Positions 43,168 through 50,415 of a stretch of 64,000 nt of DNA are shown piece by piece. The position numbers and the translations under genes were made by a program. The DNA comes from Manganibacter manganicus (GTDB lineage Bacteria > Pseudomonadota > Alphaproteobacteria > Rhizobiales > Rhizobiaceae): the NCBI RefSeq assembly GCF_002075885.1, contig NZ_MDET01000045.1, positions 141,534 through 205,533 on the forward strand, written 5' to 3'. The first letter of the stretch is position 1. Every line of letters begins with the position of its first letter. The notes beneath the pieces are model-generated. The model saw only the letters and a program-made list of their open reading frames with translations, did no database searches and was not told the origin of the DNA.

Positions 43168-43782
43168 GTGCCCCAGATCAAGCAGACCTTCACCGTCAAC
43201 CATCCGAGAGCCATCGTTTGGGCCAGGTTCCAGGATCTGCCGCAGGTGGCGGACTGCCTGCCCGGCGCATCTCTTGCCGATCCTGTATCGGCAAAGCATG
43301 CCGGCGGGCGCATGACGGTCAAGCTTGGCCCCGTGCGGGCCGATTTCACCGGCACCGTCGATATCGACGCTGACGAGGCGAGCTATTCCGGCAAGATCAC
43401 CGGCAGCGGAATAGACAAGAGACACGGTTCGCGGGCCAAGGGCGACATTGTCTATTCGCTCAAGGAAACCGCAAACGGCGCCGCTACCCAGGTGGGGGTG
43501 GTCGTGGACTACACCCTCGCTGGCTCCCTGGCGCAATTCGCCCGAGGCGGCATCGTCGATGCCGTCGCCGACCAGATTTGTCGCGATTTCGCGACAAATC
43601 TGGAAGCGCAGTTAAATGCGGAGCGAGAACGGGCGGTGGAGTCTGCAAAAGATGAGCGCCGAATGGACCCTGCAGGCACCGCAGTGAAACCTGCTCCGCG
43701 CCGATCGAACGAACTCAACGCTCTGGGATTGATCGTGTCGATCCTCCGGCGAAAGATGCAGGTTCTGTTGGGCCGAGCCTGA
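43168..43782 (+). CDS. CoxG/SRPBCC-family protein
   Basis: A 204-residue member of the CoxG (carbon monoxide dehydrogenase subunit G) family. The ligand-binding domain has IVWARFQDLPQVADCLPGAS near residue 15 and GGRMTVKLGPVRADFTGTV. A hydrophobic-basic C-terminus (ALGLIVSILRRKMQVLLG) could anchor it at the membrane, as CoxG does for CO dehydrogenase. Start is GTG 43168, AGGAG 8 bases upstream. It probably serves the Mo hydroxylase encoded divergently. Codons about 135-146 form a striking inverted repeat (43572-43603). Confidence 0.85.
   Translation: MPQIKQTFTVNHPRAIVWARFQDLPQVADCLPGASLADPVSAKHAGGRMTVKLGPVRADFTGTVDIDADEASYSGKITGSGIDKRHGSRAKGDIVYSLKETANGAATQVGVVVDYTLAGSLAQFARGGIVDAVADQICRDFATNLEAQLNAERERAVESAKDERRMDPAGTAVKPAPRRSNELNALGLIVSILRRKMQVLLGRA
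43572..43603. repeat. Perfect 15-bp inverted repeat inside the coxG gene
   Basis: CCAGATTTGTCGCGA (43572-43586) is followed after TT by its exact reverse complement (43589-43603). The repeat is read in frame in CoxG. No T-run follows. It is the longest perfect inverted repeat I noticed in a coding region of this window. Confidence 0.75.
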
Positions 43783-43825
43783 GCTTTCGGGAGGGCATAT
43801 TGGAGCGCGTTCTTCAAAGCCGTAT

Positions 43826-43877
43826 GGGTATGCAATCAATCGAACTTAGTATGCATAATATCTTGACTTGAATACAA
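43826..43877. promoter_or_regulatory. Three phased palindrome-like sites before the ABC transporter genes
   Basis: GGGTATGCAA (43826-43835), TAGTATGCAT (43847-43856) and TTGAATACAA (43868-43877) begin exactly 21 bp apart. Each is within one or two changes of TTGTAT(A/G)CAA. They lie in the 181-bp gap before the binding-protein gene (start 43964), which probably has its own promoter. Confidence 0.6.
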
Positions 43878-43963
43878 AGGTGACAAAAGCTAAGGTCTGT
43901 TACCATCGGAGTTGCTGGAGGTAGGGCAAGTTCCGGGGCCGGAAATCAAATAGGGAGGAAATA

Positions 43964-44992
43964 ATGGCAATTCGTATGAAAGGTCTGCTAGCCGCCGCCA
44001 TATTGTTGGCGGGGACAGGTATCGCCCCCGCGCAGGAGGAACTGGTCGTCAGCATTTGGGGCGGAAACTGGCGGGACGGCGCCCAGGAGGCGATCGCAAC
44101 CGAATTTACCAAGCGAACCGGCGTCGAAGTCAAGTTCGTGACCGGCGGCACAATGGACCGTCTGACCAAGGCCAAGCTCTCGGCAGGCGCTCCTCAGGCC
44201 GATGTCACGCTTACCACCAGCCATGTGGCGTATCTCTACTCTGCCAGCGATCTTTTCGAGAAGCTGGACGTATCCAAGATTCCAAATCTGAAGGAAGCCT
44301 ACCCGATCGCGTTGCGCAGCCCCTACGCTATCGGCTTGTATTCCTACGTCTATGCGCCTGCATACCGCACGGATCTGATGCCCGACGATTTCAAGATCAC
44401 CAGTTGGAAGGATCTGTGGGGCGATCAGGTCAAGGACAAACTCGGCCTGCCCGATTTCGATCCCAGCCATATCATCATCGCCGCCGCCAAGCTGTCCGGC
44501 GCCGATGCCAAGGATTGGAAGAAGGGCATCCCGCTTCTCGAGAAGCTGAAGCCGAACATCAAGGCGCTCTACCAGTCCGATGCGACCTCGCAGGAACTGA
44601 TGAAGACCGGCGAGACCCCGGTGCAGGTCCTGCTGTCGATCAACGCCTATCATCAGATGAGCCAAGGCATCCCGATCAAGCTTGTCATTCCTGAGGAAGG
44701 CGGGGTCGTCGGCATCGATGCGGTCGGCATCAGCGCCGGCACGAAGATGGCCGACGCGGCGTATCAATTCGTCAACACGGCGCTCGATCCCAAGGTTCAG
44801 GAAAAGCTCTGCGAGCTCTACAAGTGCTCGCCGATGAACGCCAAAGCGCATGTCAGCGACGAGATGGCCAAGCTTCCCGGTATCTTCACCTCCGACGAGC
44901 AGTTGGAAAAGCAAATACTCGTGGACGATGAAACACGCGCCAAGCTGCTCCCCGAATGGAAGTCCTGGTTCACCGAGAACATGACGCGCTAA
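43964..44992 (+). CDS. ABC transporter periplasmic substrate-binding protein (polyamine-type)
   Basis: A 342-residue exported protein with signal peptide MAIRMKGLLAAAILLAGTG ending near AQA-like IAPAQ/EE (about residue 23). The mature part begins LVVSIWGGNWRDGAQEAIAT, as in PotD/PotF-like and related families that bind polyamines, opines or quaternary amines. ATG 43964 has GGGAGG 6 bases upstream. It is followed after 180 bp, including a palindromic repeat, by two permease genes and an ATPase, a complete importer. Ligand not predictable from sequence alone. Confidence 0.9.
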   Translation: MAIRMKGLLAAAILLAGTGIAPAQEELVVSIWGGNWRDGAQEAIATEFTKRTGVEVKFVTGGTMDRLTKAKLSAGAPQADVTLTTSHVAYLYSASDLFEKLDVSKIPNLKEAYPIALRSPYAIGLYSYVYAPAYRTDLMPDDFKITSWKDLWGDQVKDKLGLPDFDPSHIIIAAAKLSGADAKDWKKGIPLLEKLKPNIKALYQSDATSQELMKTGETPVQVLLSINAYHQMSQGIPIKLVIPEEGGVVGIDAVGISAGTKMADAAYQFVNTALDPKVQEKLCELYKCSPMNAKAHVSDEMAKLPGIFTSDEQLEKQILVDDETRAKLLPEWKSWFTENMTR

Positions 44993-45070
44993 CCGTCCCG
45001 TTCTGCGACTGCTGTATCGAACCGGACAGAAGGATCGATTTCGATCGGTACGATGCAGAATATGCCGGGT

Positions 45071-45110
45071 GTTAGAGCGTTTTGCGCATCAAAAGCGCCG
45101 GCGCTCTAAC
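45071..45110. repeat. Palindromic intergenic repeat (RIME-like)
   Basis: GTTAGAGCG (45071-45079) pairs with CGCTCTAAC (45102-45110); an inner alternative pairs GCGTTTTG with CAAAAGCG. The gttagagcgttttgcgca wording recurs between genes of many rhizobia. It separates the binding-protein gene from the permease genes and could stabilise or attenuate the transcript there. Confidence 0.7.
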
Positions 45111-45172
45111 CGCTTCCCGGCCAGGAAAGCGGCGGAACGAAGACTTTTCACGGAATTGGAGTGGAGCCTGCG

Positions 45173-46027
45173 GTGAATGATCGTCGGATATGGTGGTTCT
45201 TTATAGTGCCCTGCATGCTGGTGGCACTCGCCGTCGTCATGTCGCTGGCCGCCGTTTTCCAGTACAGCTTTCGTGAATTCATCCCCGGATCCCTCGATAC
45301 CGGCGGCTTCACGCTCGAAAATTTCTACAATATCGGCCGGCCGCTCTATTTCCTGGTGATCCTCGACACGCTGCTCATCAGCCTGTTGACCGCGATCTTC
45401 TGTCTCCTGCTCAGCTATCCCGTCGCCTACGCTCTGGTGCGCACCGAGGCGGAGTGGCTGCGCGCCCTGCTGGTCATCCTGTCGATAACGCCGCTGTTCA
45501 CCGGCGAAATCGTGCGCACCTACGCATGGATGCTGGTCCTCGGCAGCGACGGTTTCGTAAATTCGATCCTGATGGCGCTCGGTATCGTCAGCGCGCCGGT
45601 GCAATTCATGTACACGAAGTTCGGCGTCATCGTCGCGCTCGTCCATTTCTCGATGCCGGTCATGATCATCCTGCTCGCCACCGCCATCAGCCATGTCAAC
45701 CGCGATTACGAGAAGGCGGCGGCCAATCTCGGCGCGGCGCCTCTGGTCGTCTTCTGGCGAGTTACCGTGCCTTTGACCATGCCGGGCATCGTCGCCAGCA
45801 CGGTCGTCATCTTCGCCTGGACCATGAGCGCCTTCGCGACGCCTCAGTTGATCGGTGGCGGCAAGGTCCTGATGATCTCCAATCTCGTCTATTTGCAGGG
45901 ACTGTCCTCGTTCAACTTCCCGGTCGCGGCCGTGCTTAGCGCAGTTGCCTTCATCGCCGCTGTCGGAAGCCTGGCCCTCGTTCAACCATTCGTCACGCGG
46001 CTCGAGCGCCGCGTCGCGCAGCAATAG
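45173..46027 (+). CDS. ABC transporter permease 1 (PotB type)
   Basis: A 284-residue inner-membrane permease with about six hydrophobic segments (first at 8-30, FFIVPCMLVALAVVMSLAAV). The EAA loop for ATPase contact is YEKAAANLGAAPLVVFWRVT-P near residue 185. GTG 45173 has GGAG 7 bases upstream and is preferred over GTG 45161. Ten bp before the second permease gene. Confidence 0.9.
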   Translation: MNDRRIWWFFIVPCMLVALAVVMSLAAVFQYSFREFIPGSLDTGGFTLENFYNIGRPLYFLVILDTLLISLLTAIFCLLLSYPVAYALVRTEAEWLRALLVILSITPLFTGEIVRTYAWMLVLGSDGFVNSILMALGIVSAPVQFMYTKFGVIVALVHFSMPVMIILLATAISHVNRDYEKAAANLGAAPLVVFWRVTVPLTMPGIVASTVVIFAWTMSAFATPQLIGGGKVLMISNLVYLQGLSSFNFPVAAVLSAVAFIAAVGSLALVQPFVTRLERRVAQQ

Positions 46028-46036
46028 GCAATAGCC

Positions 46037-46828
46037 ATGGGCAAGTTCCTGTTCTGGACGCTGGTAGTCGCCATCCTCATATTCCTGACGATCCCGGCGG
46101 TCGTCGTCATCATGAGTTCGGTCAATCCGACCGAAACACTGGCGTTTCCGCCGAAGGGCTTTTCGCTCCATTGGTATGCGCGCGCCTTCAGCTACGACGA
46201 TTTCAGGACCTCTTTCTACAGCGGCCTTATCGTGACGTTCTTCGCCTCGACCATCGCCTCCGTAATAGGGGTGGCGGCGGCCTATGTGACGCATCGCTAT
46301 GCCTTCAGGGGAAGGCGCCTGCTGGAATTCCTGCTGGCGGCCCCGCTGATCATTCCGCGCTTCACCACCGGCTTCGGCTTCCTGCTCGTCGGCGCCGGCC
46401 TCGGCATCAATAACGGCTACACGATCGTGATCGTGACGCATGTCGTCCTGGTGCTGCCATTCGTCACCCGCAGCGTCTATGTCAGCCTGGTCAATGTCGA
46501 CCGGTCGCTGGAGCGCTCGGCAGCCAATCTCGGCGCTTCGCCGATAAACGTCCTGCTGCGCATCACGCTGCCGCTTTTGACGCCAGGCATCGTCGGCGGC
46601 TGGATCATCGCCGCGATCCTTTCCTTCACCGAGTTCACCGCCTCGCTCTACGTCACCAGCTATGCCACGCAGACGTTGCCGGTGGCCATGTACACATATG
46701 TTCGCGAATATACCGATCCGACGATCGCGGCGATTTCGGCCTTGCTCATCATCACCACGACGCTGGGGATGTTCATCGTCGACCGAACGTTGGGCCTGAA
46801 GCGCGTCCTCGCCATCGAATCGCACTAG
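46037..46828 (+). CDS. ABC transporter permease 2 (PotC type)
   Basis: A 263-residue permease with six hydrophobic segments (first at 5-27, FWTLVVAILIFLTIPAVVVI). The N-terminal sequence SVNPTETLAFPPKGFSLHWY is typical of PotC-like subunits. The EAA loop ERSAANLGASPINVLLRITL is near residue 160. It pairs with permease 1. A long frame open on the opposite strand here is a codon-bias shadow. Confidence 0.92.
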   Translation: MGKFLFWTLVVAILIFLTIPAVVVIMSSVNPTETLAFPPKGFSLHWYARAFSYDDFRTSFYSGLIVTFFASTIASVIGVAAAYVTHRYAFRGRRLLEFLLAAPLIIPRFTTGFGFLLVGAGLGINNGYTIVIVTHVVLVLPFVTRSVYVSLVNVDRSLERSAANLGASPINVLLRITLPLLTPGIVGGWIIAAILSFTEFTASLYVTSYATQTLPVAMYTYVREYTDPTIAAISALLIITTTLGMFIVDRTLGLKRVLAIESH

Positions 46829-46871
46829 TCCAGGCCAATCATCTTCAGCGCATGACGCTCAGGGAGAAAAA

Positions 46872-47999
46872 ATGAACACTCAACCGGCAGCCGGACACAA
46901 TGGCGACGTTGCCGTCGACATCGCCAATGTCGCCAAGAATTATGGCGCGGTGGTCGCCGTCAAGCAGGTTTCGCTGCCGATCAGGCGGGGCGAATTCCTT
47001 ACCCTGCTCGGCCCCAGCGGCTGCGGGAAGACGACACTGCTCAACATGATCGCCGGCTTCGAGGCGCCGACCGCCGGAACCGTCAGCATCGACGGGCGCG
47101 ACGTCACCAACGTGCCGCCGCACCTGCGTGACACCGGCATGGTGTTCCAGAACTATGCGCTGTTCCCGCATATGAACGTGTTCGACAACGTCGCCTTCGG
47201 CCTGCGCATGCGCAAGGTGGAAAAGCAGAAGATCGCGCACGACGTGGAAGCCGCGCTCGACATGGTCAAGCTTTCAGGCATGGGCGGACGGCGGGTCAAG
47301 CAATTGTCGGGCGGCCAGCAGCAGCGCGTGGCGCTGGCGCGGGCCATCGTGTTTGGGCCGAGCGTGCTTTTGCTGGACGAACCGCTGTCGGCGCTGGACA
47401 AGAATTTGCGTACCCAGATGCAGTTCGAACTCAAGGATCTGCACCGCAAGACCGGGCTGACCACCGTTTTCGTCACCCACGACCAGGGCGAGGCGCTCAG
47501 CATGTCCGACCGCATCGTAGTGATGAGCAAGGGCGAAATCCAGCAGATCTCGAAGCCGCTCGAACTGTATAGCCGCCCGGTCAACAGTTTCGTGGCTTCC
47601 TTTATCGGCGAGATCAACCAGCTTCCCGTGGCGCGCCTCAAGCGCAGCGGCAAGGCGGTTGCGTTCGCGTTTCAGGACGGGCTGGCCCTCGATGCCGGCA
47701 ATGACGGCGCCGCGCTGCCGGAAGACGACGCCGACGTCAGCATTTTCGTGCGGCCTGAAAGCATCGCCATCGCCGATGCAAGCGGGAGGGCCGGCAATGT
47801 GGTCAACGCCAAGGTGGTTTCGCACATCTACCAGGGAACGCATACGGTGACTCGCATCGAGGCGGCCGGGCTCGGCCTGCTCGACATGCGTGTCGGCGGC
47901 GGCCAGATCATCGACCAGAAGCCGGCCGGCTCGGCGATCGACGTCCATGTTTCGCTCGACAACGCCGTCGTCCTCAAGGCGGTACCGGAGACCAAATAG
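46872..47999 (+). CDS. ABC transporter ATPase (PotA type)
   Basis: A 375-residue ATP-binding subunit. Walker A LLGPSGCGKTTLLNMIAG is near residue 52, Q-loop MVFQNYALFPHMNV, signature QLSGGQQQRVALARAI near 150, Walker B LLLDEPLSALD, H-loop VFVTHDQGEA; a C-terminal TOBE domain follows (about 290-375). All catalytic residues are present. It ends the M20-coxG-transporter run. Confidence 0.95.
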   Translation: MNTQPAAGHNGDVAVDIANVAKNYGAVVAVKQVSLPIRRGEFLTLLGPSGCGKTTLLNMIAGFEAPTAGTVSIDGRDVTNVPPHLRDTGMVFQNYALFPHMNVFDNVAFGLRMRKVEKQKIAHDVEAALDMVKLSGMGGRRVKQLSGGQQQRVALARAIVFGPSVLLLDEPLSALDKNLRTQMQFELKDLHRKTGLTTVFVTHDQGEALSMSDRIVVMSKGEIQQISKPLELYSRPVNSFVASFIGEINQLPVARLKRSGKAVAFAFQDGLALDAGNDGAALPEDDADVSIFVRPESIAIADASGRAGNVVNAKVVSHIYQGTHTVTRIEAAGLGLLDMRVGGGQIIDQKPAGSAIDVHVSLDNAVVLKAVPETK

Positions 48000-48044
48000 A
48001 CCTCTCTCCGGTGAGTTCTGGGTCCTGGCCCTAACCAGCGGGCG

Positions 48045-48353
48045 CTACATCTGGTCGTTGTAGGGCTCTTTGGTCTGCCCGACCATCCTCGCCAGTTCAG
48101 AAAATGAAGGGAATTCAGCCTCGCCCTGGGTATTGTTAGCTGCCAGCAGGAGCCGGATCGGAAAACAGACCGCGTCCCTGTTGGCGGGCGACAGTTCTTC
48201 GTGCATTCGCTCGTCGCCGGTCAACGACGCCTCCACCTGGCGGAGCGCGAGGTCGATATCGTCCGCCGAGACGAGCCCTTTGCGGATAAGGGTGTTGTTG
48301 ATTGCGGCCAAGGCCATCAACAGGCCCTCAAGCTGAAGGTTGGCGACATTCAT
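48045..48353 (-). CDS. Conserved hypothetical protein
   Basis: A 102-residue protein that I do not recognise by function, though similar short proteins occur in other rhizobia. It begins MNVANLQLEGLLMALAAINN and is mainly helical and acidic, with a central AEASLTGDER-like EASLTGDERMHEELSPANRD and the C-terminal FSELARMVGQTKEPYND. No membrane segment or signal peptide. ATG 48353 has GGAG 9 bases upstream. It is convergent with the ABC ATPase gene. Confidence 0.65.
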   Translation of the reverse strand: MNVANLQLEGLLMALAAINNTLIRKGLVSADDIDLALRQVEASLTGDERMHEELSPANRDAVCFPIRLLLAANNTQGEAEFPSFSELARMVGQTKEPYNDQM

Positions 48354-48838
48354 CCTGGCTTGCTCCTTCACGCAGGCTCCGGGTTGTCTGCCTGCCCTCG
48401 CAACTTTGCATCCCGGGGATGCATAAGGACGCTGCGGGCCGGACGGGATAAGGTGCTCGCCTGCCAATTCGTTGGCCAGGAGGAGAAACCGGGAAAACCC
48501 TCCTGTTCACCGTACCGTTCATGCCCGGTTGACACGACCCGCAGCAGTGCAGGAACGCGGCGTTGTGGAAAAAGTTCAGATGTCCTTGACGGTTATTGGG
48601 CAGGCCTACCTTGAAAGCTTCACAACGCTGATTTTCATCGTCGATGCCTTCCCGCCGCAAAGCCTCCGAGAGATCGGATTCGGAAATCATCGCGTTCTTT
48701 CTGGGCGCGCGCTCGGTTGGGCCCGGTTGGCCGGTTGGGGATGTCCTCGGCCACTTTCGATGAGGCGTCGCCTTCGCACCCGGCCTGTGTCGCTTTCATG
48801 ACTTTGCCGGCCGCCTTTCTGTGTTCTGATCCGCTCGT
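48354..48838. other. 485-bp stretch without a convincing gene
   Basis: Frames on both strands give no recognisable protein. A minus frame from 48690 (MISESDLSEALRREGID...) looks mildly protein-like for about 35 residues and then degenerates into Pro/Arg-rich sequence, so it may be a decayed gene. The right edge runs into the cobalamin riboswitch. Confidence 0.5.
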
Positions 48839-49015
48839 TCAAGGTGCTCGCTGGGGAATTTCTTCAGCGGGATAATTGGGAAGCCGGTTTGATGCCGGCG
48901 CTGCCCCCGCAACGGTAGCGGAGCTGAACCCCGACAAATGCCACCGGATCGATCAATCCGGGAAGGTGTCGGGACGGCCTGAAATGGCCAGCTCCGGAGT
49001 CCGGAAACCAGCCTC
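48839..49015 (+). promoter_or_regulatory. Cobalamin (B12) riboswitch
   Basis: All conserved blocks of the cobalamin aptamer are present in order: the CAGCGGGATAATTGGGAAGC segment (48866-48885), CCGGCGCTGCCCCCGCAACG (48895-48914), the AATGCCAC core (48937-48944), GGGAAGGTGTCGGGAC (48960-48975) and the B12-box end GGAGTCCGGAAACCAGCC (48996-49013). It is on the plus strand and ends 127 bases before the Rieske oxygenase start, so it should turn that gene pair down when cobalamin is plentiful. CCTCG at 49012-49016 could pair with CGAGG of the ribosome site at 49132-49136. Confidence 0.92.
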
Positions 49016-49142
49016 GAACGGTTTTAACCTGACTGATCGCGGTGGGCGGTCAAGAGGCAGAGCACTGCTGGCGACATTCGCCTGCGGCCATCTACCCCTG
49101 AAATCACCACCAGTTCAGTCCTTGGCACATGCGAGGACGGAC

Positions 49143-50405
49143 ATGGCTATACGTACCGGTGACACACGCAACGAGATGCTCAGGCTGATCCGCGAGCGGC
49201 GCGGCGGCTTTTCGCTTGAGCAACCTTTCTATATCGATCCGGATTTCTATCAGTTGGACCTGGAACTGATCTGGTATCGCGACTGGCTGTTTGTCGGCCA
49301 TGACTGCGAGATCGCCAAGCCCGGAAGCTACTTCACCTTGCAGGTGGGAGATTATCCGGTGGTGGTGGTGCGCGGCCGCGACGGTATCATCCGCGCTTTG
49401 CACAACACATGTCGCCACCGCGGCAGCCGGGTGTGCACGGCGCACAAGGGCACATCCGCCAAGCTGGTCTGCCCCTATCATCAGTGGACCTATGACCTCG
49501 ACGGCTCGCTGCTCTTCGCGCGCCAGATGGCGGACGGCTTCTGCAAGGAAGACTTCGGCATGAAACCGGTCGCTTGCGAGAGCGTCGCCGGCTACATCTT
49601 CATTTGCCTGGCGGATGAACCCGCCGATTTCGCACCCTTCCGCACTCTGATGGAGCCCTATTTCGCGCCGCATAATCTGGCTGACGCCAAGGTCGCGCAT
49701 GAGACAACCATCATCGAGAAGGGCAACTGGAAGCTGGTGTGGGAAAACAATCGCGAGTGCTATCACTGTGCGGCCAACCACCCCGAACTTTGCAAGACTT
49801 TTCCCGAAGCACCGACCATCACCGGCACGCCGAGCGTGGACAGCGACCCGGAGATGCTGGCGCATTGGGCCCATTGCGAGGCGGCCGGTTTGCCGTCGCG
49901 CTTCCGCATCGACGACGCCGGGCAGTATCGCGCGACGCGCGCACCGCTCCTGCGCGATGCCGCCAGCTACACGATGACGGGCAAGCCGGCGGTGCGGAAG
50001 AACCTGTCGGATGCCGTTTCGGCCGATCGCATCGGCACGCTCATGCTCTATCATTATCCGGCGACCTGGAACCATATCCTGATCGACCACGCGACCACCT
50101 TCCGGGTAATCCCCATCAGTGCGACCGAGACGGCGGTGACGACCAAATGGCTGGTCCACAAGGATGCGGTCGAGGGTGTCGATTATACCGTGGAGGAACT
50201 CACCCATGTGTGGGCCATGACCAACGACGAGGATCGCCGCATCGTCGAGGAGAACGCGTTCGGCATCAAGTCGCCCGCCTACGAGCCCGGTCCCTATTCG
50301 GAGCTTCACGAAGGCGGCGTGATCCAGTTCGTCGACTGGTATGCCGGGTTCATGGCGCCGCGCCTTGTCGAGGACGACAAGCCGGCGCTGCGCAGCGTGG
50401 CATGA
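49143..50405 (+). CDS. gbcA: Rieske-type oxygenase alpha subunit, glycine-betaine monooxygenase-like
   Basis: A 420-residue Rieske non-heme iron oxygenase. The [2Fe-2S] site is CRHRGSRVC ... VCPYHQWTYDLDG (residues about 85-122) and the mononuclear iron site lies in WENNRECYHCAANHPELCKT near 200. The N-terminus and the NNRECYHC..NHPEL block fit GbcA, which demethylates glycine betaine to dimethylglycine plus formaldehyde; carnitine or stachydrine demethylases are close alternatives. ATG 49143 has GAGGA upstream; the frame is open to 48876 but that part is riboswitch. Paired with gbcB. Confidence 0.83.
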   Translation: MAIRTGDTRNEMLRLIRERRGGFSLEQPFYIDPDFYQLDLELIWYRDWLFVGHDCEIAKPGSYFTLQVGDYPVVVVRGRDGIIRALHNTCRHRGSRVCTAHKGTSAKLVCPYHQWTYDLDGSLLFARQMADGFCKEDFGMKPVACESVAGYIFICLADEPADFAPFRTLMEPYFAPHNLADAKVAHETTIIEKGNWKLVWENNRECYHCAANHPELCKTFPEAPTITGTPSVDSDPEMLAHWAHCEAAGLPSRFRIDDAGQYRATRAPLLRDAASYTMTGKPAVRKNLSDAVSADRIGTLMLYHYPATWNHILIDHATTFRVIPISATETAVTTKWLVHKDAVEGVDYTVEELTHVWAMTNDEDRRIVEENAFGIKSPAYEPGPYSELHEGGVIQFVDWYAGFMAPRLVEDDKPALRSVA

Positions 50406-50415
50406 GGAGGGGGCC

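Noticed and set aside
45089..46825. Minus-strand open frame of 578 codons opposite both permease genes
   Set aside because: Sequence is extremely rich in Asp, Arg, Glu and Gln, the usual mirror image of hydrophobic membrane protein codons. The plus strand has two textbook permeases.
48876..49142. N-terminal extension of the Rieske oxygenase
   Set aside because: The bases are the cobalamin aptamer and leader. The translated stretch is unlike any GbcA, and a proper ribosome site precedes ATG 49143.
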